Part shown: positions 1 to 5,800 of the stretch, piece after piece
Layout: every line of letters starts with the position of its first letter
Position numbering within the stretch: position 1 is the first letter of the stretch
Assembly (NCBI GenBank): GCA_946547205.1
Contig: CAMNPA010000029.1
Span: 1-8,991 of the forward strand
Source: an uncultured Selenomonadales bacterium
GTDB taxonomy: Bacteria > Bacillota > Negativicutes > Selenomonadales > Selenomonadaceae
DNA: 8,991 bases
Direction: 5' to 3'
The notes under the pieces: model-generated
The model's input: only the letters and a program-made list of their open reading frames with translations
What the model was told of the DNA's origin: nothing
Database searches by the model: none
Made by a program: the position numbers and the translations under genes

Positions 1-30
1 GATTTGTCGCGTGAATTTACGTTCAAACAT
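1..30 (-). CDS. 5' end of an unidentified gene leaving the window at the left edge
   Basis: Only ten codons are inside the window, reading M-F-E-R-K-F-T-R-Q-I, so no function can be given. The call rests on the start region. The minus strand reads AGGTGATGAAA and then ATG, which puts an AGGTG ribosome site about six bases before the ATG at 30. A second in-frame ATG at 36 touches the ribosome site and is less likely. An extended -10 promoter on the same strand lies about 50 bases upstream (80-88). This suggests a new transcription unit rather than a continuation of the four-gene block that ends at 157, although read-through is possible because no terminator is visible between them. Confidence 0.5.
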   Translation of the reverse strand, partial: MFERKFTRQI

Positions 31-79
31 TTTCATCACCTGCAAAAAATTTTTTGAGCCTGCAAAATTTCCTGTTAAA

Positions 80-88
80 ATTATAACA
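80..88 (-). promoter_or_regulatory. Predicted extended -10 promoter for the gene at the left edge
   Basis: Read on the minus strand the sequence is TGT followed by TATAAT: a perfect -10 hexamer (80-85) with the TGn extension (86-88). No good -35 hexamer lies 16-18 bases upstream, which is tolerated in extended -10 promoters. Transcription would start near 73, leaving a leader of about 43 bases before the ATG at 30. The leader contains a 14-bp A6T6 palindrome (43-56) and two copies of a CCTGCAAAA motif. Confidence 0.5.
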
Positions 89-156
89 AAGGAGTTAAGA
101 AAATGCACTACGACAAACCGTATCGCTTGCTCTTCGGCGAATAAAATCAACCACGC

Positions 157-1242
157 TCAAAAAATTTTTACGACGTTCGCCAACTTGCTCGCCGATAATG
201 TCAGCGCGACGGTCAGCACGTAGAAAATCAACGCGGTTGGTGCCGTCATAATCAGCCCGAGCTTGCCCAAAATCAACGACAGATAAGTTATCGCCATCGG
301 GTGCGCCAAATACACGAAGTAAGAATTTTTTCCCAGCACGCTCAAAAAATTTTTCAACGACGCGGGCAGCTTGCCGAATTGAAACAGCGTGAAGAAAAAT
401 ATTGACGCGGCGATTGTGTAGAAAATTCCCGGCGGCGAAAGTTGATGAGCAGTATTGACGGCTTCAAGCGGCGTGTAGCCTTTGACGTTGAGCAGAAAAT
501 AATAGTAGCCGAGCAAAGTTGTCAGCGTGATGAAAAATGTTGCGCCGATAATTTTTTTGTGCGATTGACACCACGCGAAAAATTTATGCGAATGAATTGC
601 CAAGACGCCGCCCAAAACGAAGATCAGCACGTAATGCAAGACGAGCCAATTCAAACGCCACTGCAAGAACATTCGCGGCAGAGAATTCGGCTCCAACGCG
701 TTGACGAATTGCCAAAGTTCGATGCTGTAACTTGACCAATAATCAAATGCAATCTGCGCGGCGAGCAACATCAGCAAACGTGCGGGCGTCATGTTGCGTA
801 CCAAAAAAATCCACAGCGGCATCAACACGTAAAACCAAATCAGAATCACGAGGAAATATAAATGATACTTCGCCAGCCCGAAGAAAAAAATTTCCGCCGC
901 ATAGCCCGGCGCAGGAAGCAGTGAATAGCCGTGAAACCAATTGTCGTGCACAAGATACAGCGTTGACCACAGCAGATAAGGAATCAGTACCGCTTTGAAT
1001 CGCCGCCGCAAAAATTTTCCGTACTCGAAAGGCTCCGTCAAGTCCATGCGATAGAACAATCCGAATGCCGACACGAAAAAAAATATCGGCACGCTGAAAC
1101 GCGAGACGACTTCAAACAGCGCGACAAGGTGAACATTCGGCGTGGGATTGAGCAGATATTGTGAGCCCGTGTGAATTGCCACGACGCCGAGCATTGACAA
1201 GCCGCGAATGTGTTCAATTGATTCAAGCCACGGTTTTTTCAT
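157..1242 (-). CDS. Membrane acyltransferase, acyltransferase-3 (OafA/WecH-like) family
   Basis: A 361-residue integral membrane protein with about ten hydrophobic segments. The N-terminus has the family hallmark: R13 and H24 separated by ten residues in RGLSMLGVVAIHTG, the Arg-His pair needed for acyl transfer in this family. Also seen are RFSVPIFFFVSAFGL (48-62), the KYHLYFL segment (125-131) and a typical C-terminal GKNSYFVYLAHP (304-315). Family members move acetyl or other short acyl groups from cytoplasmic acyl-CoA to extracytoplasmic sugars such as O-antigen, exopolysaccharide or peptidoglycan. The acceptor here cannot be told. Length is usual for a stand-alone member, with no fused SGNH domain. 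The start overlaps the stop of the SIMPL gene by 4 bp (ATGA) and has no clear ribosome site of its own, so translational coupling is likely. It is the last gene of the block, and no terminator hairpin is evident after it. Confidence 0.88.
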   Translation of the reverse strand: MKKPWLESIEHIRGLSMLGVVAIHTGSQYLLNPTPNVHLVALFEVVSRFSVPIFFFVSAFGLFYRMDLTEPFEYGKFLRRRFKAVLIPYLLWSTLYLVHDNWFHGYSLLPAPGYAAEIFFFGLAKYHLYFLVILIWFYVLMPLWIFLVRNMTPARLLMLLAAQIAFDYWSSYSIELWQFVNALEPNSLPRMFLQWRLNWLVLHYVLIFVLGGVLAIHSHKFFAWCQSHKKIIGATFFITLTTLLGYYYFLLNVKGYTPLEAVNTAHQLSPPGIFYTIAASIFFFTLFQFGKLPASLKNFLSVLGKNSYFVYLAHPMAITYLSLILGKLGLIMTAPTALIFYVLTVALTLSASKLANVVKIF

Positions 1243-1946
1243 CGGCTGATTTCAAATGCGACGTGGACGCTTGCCGAACATTTGAGCGTTCCACTTTCAA
1301 TCGGCGTGTCGACGTTCGCGGAGTCTTCCATTGCCATTGAACGAGCCATTTTGTAATTTCGCGGCGCAGTGACGGACGCAGAGTTAATCGAAACTTCACG
1401 GACGCCGACGATTGTTTTGCCCAGTGCTTGAGCGGCAACTTCAGCTTTACGACGAGCATCGAGCACCGCAATTTTCAACGCTTGGTCTTGATAAGCAGTC
1501 TTGTCGCGCAGTCCGAAGCTCAAGCTGTCAACTTGATTGGCACCGTGATTCAAAGCCGCGTCGATAACTTTGCCGACCAAGCTCAAATCGTCGACGATAA
1601 CGGTTACGGAATTTGTCGCCTCGTAGCCGTCAAGAATTCGTTTGCCGTTGTCGAGATGACGATAATTCGGCGCGAAATTGTAATTGCCGGTTGAAATGTT
1701 CTTGCGTTCAATGCCGAGCGCGATAATCGAATTGATAACGTCCTGCGCGGCGCGAGCGTTTGAATTTTGCACGGCGGAAGGATTTTTGTCGCGAGTGACG
1801 ACTCCGACGGAAATTTTAGCGCGGTCGGGCTGAACTTCGACGACACCTTCACCGCTCACCAAAATTATCGGCGGCTTAATTTCTTCGGCAAACGTCGTCG
1901 CACAAAACATCATCGCGATTAGAAACGTCAGACTAAAAATTTTCAT
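1239..1946 (-). CDS. Secreted SIMPL-domain (DUF541) protein
   Basis: A 235-residue protein with a signal peptide: Lys2, a hydrophobic stretch (4-19) and a likely cut after TTFA at residue 20. The mature part matches the SIMPL/DUF541 family (BP26, YggE). It has ILVSGEGVVEVQPDRAKISVG near the start (28-48), then GYEATNSVTVIVDDLSLVGKV (108-127), GANQVDSLSFGL (135-146), and a helix rich in Ala/Arg/Lys around AVLDARRKAEVAAQALG (160-176). Family members are periplasmic or surface proteins, some forming ring-like oligomers; YggE is linked to oxidative stress, but the general role is unsettled. I chose the ATG at 1946 because AGGTGA lies five bases upstream. The longer reading from a GTG at 1955 would begin inside that ribosome site. 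The gene sits 24 bp after the ABC ATPase and overlaps the acyltransferase by 4 bp. Confidence 0.9.
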   Translation of the reverse strand: MKIFSLTFLIAMMFCATTFAEEIKPPIILVSGEGVVEVQPDRAKISVGVVTRDKNPSAVQNSNARAAQDVINSIIALGIERKNISTGNYNFAPNYRHLDNGKRILDGYEATNSVTVIVDDLSLVGKVIDAALNHGANQVDSLSFGLRDKTAYQDQALKIAVLDARRKAEVAAQALGKTIVGVREVSINSASVTAPRNYKMARSMAMEDSANVDTPIESGTLKCSASVHVAFEISR

Positions 1947-1951
1947 CATAA

Positions 1952-1957
1952 TCACCT
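1952..1957 (-). promoter_or_regulatory. Ribosome binding site that fixes the SIMPL gene start
   Basis: The minus strand reads AGGTGA, then TTATG, then ATG at 1946. The competing GTG start at 1955 lies inside AGGTGA and cannot use it. The ATG at 1949 is only two bases away, too close. The site therefore favours 1946 and shows that this gene is translated independently despite its tight spacing to the ATPase gene. Confidence 0.6.
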
Positions 1958-1970
1958 CGCGCAGATTTTA

Positions 1971-3095
1971 TCACAAGTTGCCGCGCTTGCCAATTTCCAT
2001 GCTAACCTTGTTTAAGCCTTCCGAACTCGAATATCTGAAATTTTTTCCGTAGCCGTACAATATTTTAAGGCTTAAATCGTCATCGCAGTCTTTTTTTGCG
2101 AAAGGATTGTAATTTTTTCCGCCGCAACTCAAATTTAGCTCCAAAATCCTTTCCGACTCCGTGTAAATTATCTCTACCGTCATTGAAATTTCGTTTTCCT
2201 CGCCGTAACAGCCTGCTATCATCTCGAAAATAATTTCTTCAGTGCACAGTTGCAATCTCTGCGAATATTTTTCATCCAAACCGTATTTATCGGCGAAAAC
2301 CATGATTTTTCCTTGCATTTCCGGCAAATCTACATGTTTTGATGTAATTTCGTAGTGAAAATACTTCTGCCGTCTTATGAATGCCGCAGTTTTCGGGCGT
2401 TTTGGCGAATCGAATATCTCTGCAGGCGTGCCTTGCTCGTAAATCTCTCCGTCCGCGAAAAATAATACTCTGTCAGCCACTTCTCGCGCAAAATTCATCT
2501 CGTGCGTGACAATTAACATCGTTAAGCCCTGTTTTCTCAACATTCTTACCACCGCAAGCACTTCGCCGACCATTGTCGGATCCAATGCGCTCGTCGGTTC
2601 GTCGAATAACAAAATTTCCGGCTCCATCATCAATGCTCGCACGATTGCCGCACGTTGTTTCTGTCCGCCGCTCAATTCTTCGGGATAATTGAACATTTTT
2701 TCCACCAAACCGACGCGTTCAAACAAATTTTTTGCCTTATCGTATGCTTCTTGCGCCGAAATGCCTTTTAATTCTATCGGTGCCTCTATCGCGTTTTCTA
2801 TTACTGTTTTTCCGTCAAATAAGTTGAACGTCTGAAATATCATTCCGATTTTTTGCCGAATCGCGCTTAAATTTCCCGAATCAACTATGTTTTCGCCGTG
2901 AAATATTATTTTGCCCGCCGTCGGTCGCTCCAAAAGGTTTATCATGCGCAAAAATGTCGATTTTCCCATTCCCGAACCGCCGATTATCGAAATTACTTCA
3001 CCGCGACGCACTTCAAGGCTTAAATTCTTTATCGGAACGACTTCCGCGCTGAATTCCTTGCGCAAATTTTCTATTCGCAATATTTTCTCGCTCAT
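1971..3095 (-). CDS. Polar amino-acid ABC transporter ATPase with a C-terminal GHKL-like domain
   Basis: Residues 1-245 are a complete GlnQ/HisP-type ABC ATPase: Walker A GGSGMGKST (39-47), Q-loop glutamine 88 in FQTFNLF, signature LSGGQ (141-145), Walker B ILLFDE (161-166), D-loop SALD (169-172) and switch histidine H198 in VTHEM. It would power the permease encoded just upstream. GlnQ-type ATPases normally end near residue 245; this one has about 125 more. The extension does not look like the NIL domain of MetN. It resembles the HATPase_c_2/RsbW group: LCTEEIIFEMI (283-293) fits the N-box, where the usual Mg-binding Asn is replaced by Glu291. GGKNYNPF (325-332) fits the G1-like segment but lacks its Asp, and FRYSSSEGLNKVSMEI (353-368) fits the final strands. 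The extension therefore looks degenerate, perhaps regulatory; this domain call is inference. The start overlaps the permease stop by 4 bp (ATGA), with GGAG at 3103-3106 seven bases upstream. Confidence 0.92.
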   Translation of the reverse strand: MSEKILRIENLRKEFSAEVVPIKNLSLEVRRGEVISIIGGSGMGKSTFLRMINLLERPTAGKIIFHGENIVDSGNLSAIRQKIGMIFQTFNLFDGKTVIENAIEAPIELKGISAQEAYDKAKNLFERVGLVEKMFNYPEELSGGQKQRAAIVRALMMEPEILLFDEPTSALDPTMVGEVLAVVRMLRKQGLTMLIVTHEMNFAREVADRVLFFADGEIYEQGTPAEIFDSPKRPKTAAFIRRQKYFHYEITSKHVDLPEMQGKIMVFADKYGLDEKYSQRLQLCTEEIIFEMIAGCYGEENEISMTVEIIYTESERILELNLSCGGKNYNPFAKKDCDDDLSLKILYGYGKNFRYSSSEGLNKVSMEIGKRGNL

Positions 3096-4579
3096 AATTT
3101 CACTCCGCGCAATATTTCTTCACATTTCCTATTTTTAGGCTCGATTTTCCTGAAAATTACGTCCGTTATCAGAAACAACAGCTTCGACAGCAATAAATAT
3201 ACCAATGCAATCGTGACTATCGGAATAAATGCGTCGTATGTCCGCGCTCGAATTAAATCTGCTGTTCTTGTTAAATCTTGCACCGAAATATAGCCGACTA
3301 TCGCCGTTTCAAGCAGAATTACGTTTAATTGCAGCTGATAATTCGCGAAATTGTTCCTTATCACTTGAGGCAAAATGAATTTTATGAACGCTCGCCGCTC
3401 CGAAAAGCCCAATGACAACGCCGCTTCCATTTGTCCGCCCGAAATGCTTTCCGCGCCGCTTTTTATCATCGTGAAGACCGATACGCTCAGCACGAGTGAA
3501 AAAACTGTTGTTGCTACAATGCTCGCGGGCAAATTCACACTGCCGAATACAACGTAATAGAAGAAAAGCAGCAATACCATAGTCGGAATGCCCTGCAACG
3601 TCCGATAAATCGCGTCGATTATCCTGTTTGCAGGAGTTTTTTCACGATAAAGCAGGTATATCGCCAATCCAAGAAACGTTCCGAGTATTATCGAGAAAAC
3701 AGTTATCGTCAAGGTCGTTAATGCGCCGTCCAATATCATTTTCCAGCGATTTTCTTCGATTAACGAGGCTTTTATTCGCTCCGTGACATCAAAAACGCCG
3801 TTTGATTCGGAATTTATTACTAGAACAACCTGTTCGACTTGAGTTGGCTTTGAAAATAGCATATTTTTTTCGCGCTCAGGCAAAATTTCAAACGCATCCA
3901 TTCCGATATCAGCTTTTCCGGTCGTTATGTCGCCAAGCATCGTCAAGAAGTTTTCAATTTTAATTTCGTAGTCGTAACCGTAAGCCGCGCAGAATTTATC
4001 AATAATTTCAGCCTCAAAGCCGACAATTTGCCCTTCGCGAAGATATACAAAAGGCGGACTTTGAGCGTCAGTGACGATTATTAACTTTTCGTTCGCGCCG
4101 GAAAGGTTTGACTTCGTGAAAATTCTTTTGCTCTCGTCACTGTGCAACCATTTGCTTTTTAACTCGTCAAGTTCGCCGTTCGTCTCAATTAATGCAATAA
4201 ATTCGTTCATTTGACAGCAAATCTTTTGTCCGCGCTCATTTTTAGTTAAAATATATCCTAAAGGAAGTTCTCCAATCGATTTAGGAAGATAATCTACATC
4301 TATGCCCTCGAATTTCAAATTTTCAACGTAATTCTTGCCGATAACGAACGCATCAATCTTATTTTGCTTGAGATTTTGAACGAGGTCGCTTAGAAAATCA
4401 AGATGGACGAATTTAGCGTTCGGAAAAACTTCACGCGCTTTTAATTCATATCCAGAGTCTAACCAAGCTCCGATTCGCGCGGTTTTCAAGTCGTCAAGGC
4501 TTTTTATCTCGCGATTTTCATTCTGACAGCCGCTTAAAATCAGCGTTATCAGCATTATCATCAAAATTATTTTTCTCAT
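3092..4579 (-). CDS. Amino-acid ABC transporter: lipoprotein binding domain (circularly permuted) fused to permease
   Basis: A 495-residue protein for uptake of a polar amino acid, partner of the downstream ATPase. Residues 1-18 are a lipoprotein signal with lipobox LSGC, Cys18 being the lipidated residue. Residues 25-146 resemble the second lobe and C-terminus of a GlnH-type binding protein (IKSLDDLKTARIGAWLDSG; final NGELDELKSKWL). Residues 165-257 resemble the first lobe (KLIIVTDAQSPPFVYLREG; GKADIGMDAF; PEREKNMLFSKP). The lobe order is thus reversed relative to GlnH. Residues 280-480 form the HisM/GlnP permease with about five membrane segments and the EAA loop GGQMEAALSLGFSERRAFIK (381-400), which contacts the ATPase. 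I start at the ATG at 4579. A TTG at 4615 would add 12 residues, but it lies upstream of the predicted transcription start and would place polar residues before the signal. The ribosome site for 4579 is weak (GGA about ten bases upstream). The substrate cannot be read from the sequence. Confidence 0.9.
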   Translation of the reverse strand: MRKIILMIMLITLILSGCQNENREIKSLDDLKTARIGAWLDSGYELKAREVFPNAKFVHLDFLSDLVQNLKQNKIDAFVIGKNYVENLKFEGIDVDYLPKSIGELPLGYILTKNERGQKICCQMNEFIALIETNGELDELKSKWLHSDESKRIFTKSNLSGANEKLIIVTDAQSPPFVYLREGQIVGFEAEIIDKFCAAYGYDYEIKIENFLTMLGDITTGKADIGMDAFEILPEREKNMLFSKPTQVEQVVLVINSESNGVFDVTERIKASLIEENRWKMILDGALTTLTITVFSIILGTFLGLAIYLLYREKTPANRIIDAIYRTLQGIPTMVLLLFFYYVVFGSVNLPASIVATTVFSLVLSVSVFTMIKSGAESISGGQMEAALSLGFSERRAFIKFILPQVIRNNFANYQLQLNVILLETAIVGYISVQDLTRTADLIRARTYDAFIPIVTIALVYLLLSKLLFLITDVIFRKIEPKNRKCEEILRGVKL

Positions 4580-4615
4580 GACCAAAATCCATTCTGCAAA
4601 ATTTTTTTTCGCCAA

Positions 4616-4644
4616 AGTTTAGCAATTTATCAAATCACAGTCAA
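4616..4644 (-). promoter_or_regulatory. Predicted sigma-70 promoter of the four-gene transporter block
   Basis: On the minus strand there is TTGACT (4639-4644, five of six to consensus), a 17-base spacer and TAAACT (4616-4621, four of six). Transcription would begin near 4609, about 30 bases before the ATG at 4579. This supports 4579 over the TTG at 4615. No operator or riboswitch fold is apparent in the short leader. Confidence 0.55.
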
Positions 4645-4732
4645 ACAGCAGAGGAAATTTACAAATAAATTTAAAGGATTTAGCCGGCAGTGAACGAATA
4701 GCAGCAGGCAGGAAAGTTTTGGATGTGCGAAA

Positions 4733-5677
4733 ATGTTCAAACTCAAGCTCAAAGACGGCGCGGAAGTCTCAACGCTCGAAGAACTGCGCGAGAATTTCGA
4801 TTTAGGGGCTGTCGTCGGCTATTTTAAGAACGGCGACTTGCTTACGTGGCTCGAAGACCGCTTTTATGACGACGAGGCGGACGCTATCAGCGAAATCGAC
4901 GCCGGAGACAGAAATTTGACCGCAAAAATATGCGCGGCTCTCAATGTCGAGTGCGATGACAATTTGGAGTTCATGCAACGCGTTCGCGAGAAAAAATCTA
5001 TCCTCAGCGACAAAACCGACGACGAATCGATTATCGACAACGCCGTTTCTACCGCGCTCAATCAGGAAGACCTTGCCGCGCTCATTCAAATGGACTACAA
5101 GACGATTTTTCTTTGCGGCGAACTGTTCAACGTGCCGATTCGCGTGCCGAACATGAAGTATATCGGGATTTTGGGCACGCCGAAAATTAAAATCCGCGCC
5201 AAAAGTCAGGAAGAAGTCGACGCAAAGCAAATTTCGTTCGAGAATGTGCAACTTCCTTGGCAAAAAGCCGCTCCGATTGAGGAATTGAAAGCTCTCGCAG
5301 AAAAAATCTTCCAAACAGGCGGCAAATTCCAGATTGTCAAGGACGGTAAGCAAGTTTCGACGTTCGACCAGCTTGATAAGACGGAAAAATCTATGGCATT
5401 GCGCATGGTCTGTCAAGGAAAGTATGCTGAACATCAAATCGCGTTCATGCAACTCACGGAAGACTTATCGGCAGGTTTTGCGCTTACAACTGATTCATTT
5501 TGCACTGGCGGCGGCGTTGGGAATAATTTAATTCCGTATAAAGAGATTGAATCAGTTAGTTCATCAGGATTTGGCTTAATAACTAGATTCAAGAAAAATC
5601 AAGTCGTTCAAAAACTTTTTGACAGGGAAGATAGAGATAAAATAGAAAAATTCATAAACGTCGCTAAGAATTTTTAA
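4733..5677 (+). CDS. Conserved-looking protein of unknown function with PH-like C-terminus
   Basis: A 314-residue soluble protein with no signal peptide or membrane segment; I cannot name a function. Three parts are visible. Residues 13-53 contain STLEELRENFDLGAVVGYF and GDLLTWLEDRFYDDEADAI, a motif I recall at the N-terminus of uncharacterised proteins from gut and rumen anaerobes. Residues 111-175 contain a predicted beta-rich stretch (TIFLCGELFNVPI, MKYIGILGTPKIKI). Residues 246-314 (SAGFALTTDSF, NLIPYKEIESVSS, then a final helix) resemble a bacterial PH-like domain of the YcxB/bPH type; this is inference. An in-frame TGA at 4691 leaves no upstream start, and GGA (4721-4723) lies nine bases before the ATG. 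Codon use turns A/T-rich after about 5480. The gene is divergent from the transporter block and ends in its own terminator, so it is probably monocistronic. Confidence 0.8.
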   Translation: MFKLKLKDGAEVSTLEELRENFDLGAVVGYFKNGDLLTWLEDRFYDDEADAISEIDAGDRNLTAKICAALNVECDDNLEFMQRVREKKSILSDKTDDESIIDNAVSTALNQEDLAALIQMDYKTIFLCGELFNVPIRVPNMKYIGILGTPKIKIRAKSQEEVDAKQISFENVQLPWQKAAPIEELKALAEKIFQTGGKFQIVKDGKQVSTFDQLDKTEKSMALRMVCQGKYAEHQIAFMQLTEDLSAGFALTTDSFCTGGGVGNNLIPYKEIESVSSSGFGLITRFKKNQVVQKLFDREDRDKIEKFINVAKNF

Positions 5678-5704
5678 GAGTAAGCCAAACAATTATCAAA
5701 AAAG

Positions 5705-5733
5705 CCCTTCGGCGAGCGTCGGAGGGTTTTTTT
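5705..5733 (+). terminator. Intrinsic terminator after the unknown gene
   Basis: A nine-pair stem, CCCTTCGGC (5705-5713) with GTCGGAGGG (5718-5726), has two G-U pairs and a GAGC loop, and is followed by seven T (5727-5733). A run of A just before the stem (5698-5703) could make it work in the other direction too. It lies 27 bases after the stop at 5677 and insulates purL from upstream transcription. Confidence 0.88.
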
Positions 5734-5763
5734 GTTGACGCAATGTTTTTTTTCGCCGCGCTG

Positions 5764-5772
5764 TGATAGAAT
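5764..5772 (+). promoter_or_regulatory. Predicted extended -10 promoter of purL
   Basis: TGA followed by TAGAAT (5767-5772, five of six to TATAAT) forms an extended -10. A TTGACG at 5735-5740 looks like a -35 but is 26 bases away, too far for a standard promoter, so recognition probably depends on the extended -10. Transcription would start near 5779, giving a leader of only about 20 bases. That leaves no room for a purine riboswitch before the ATG at 5801. Confidence 0.5.
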
Positions 5773-5800
5773 CATTTCAAAAATTTTTGGAGGTTTGTCA

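Noticed and set aside
11..223. A 70-codon plus-strand frame over the left edge and the end of the acyltransferase gene
   Set aside because: It starts at a GTG without a ribosome site, crosses the minus-strand promoter and the acyltransferase C-terminus, and has no protein-like pattern.
4580..4615. A longer start (TTG at 4615) for the binding protein-permease
   Set aside because: It lies upstream of the predicted transcription start and would put a polar segment with Lys, Glu and Trp before a normal lipoprotein signal that begins MRKII.
4645..4732. A plus-strand promoter for the unknown gene
   Set aside because: Several A/T-rich stretches (around 4658-4680) could serve, but no -35/-10 pair with acceptable spacing stood out, so none is annotated.
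4802..5452. A 216-codon open frame antisense to the unknown gene
   Set aside because: It has no ribosome site, and its composition is the mirror of the sense codons (Phe/Arg/Asp-rich). The sense frame has a start, conserved-looking motifs and a terminator.
5735..5740. TTGACG as the -35 of the purL promoter
   Set aside because: It is 26 bases from the best -10 (5767-5772), well outside the 15-20 base range.
43..5788. Many AAAAATTTTT-like palindromes across the window
   Set aside because: Most fall inside genes as Lys/Asn/Phe codons (AAA, AAT, TTT) on one strand or the other, so codon and amino-acid bias explains them without a binding site.
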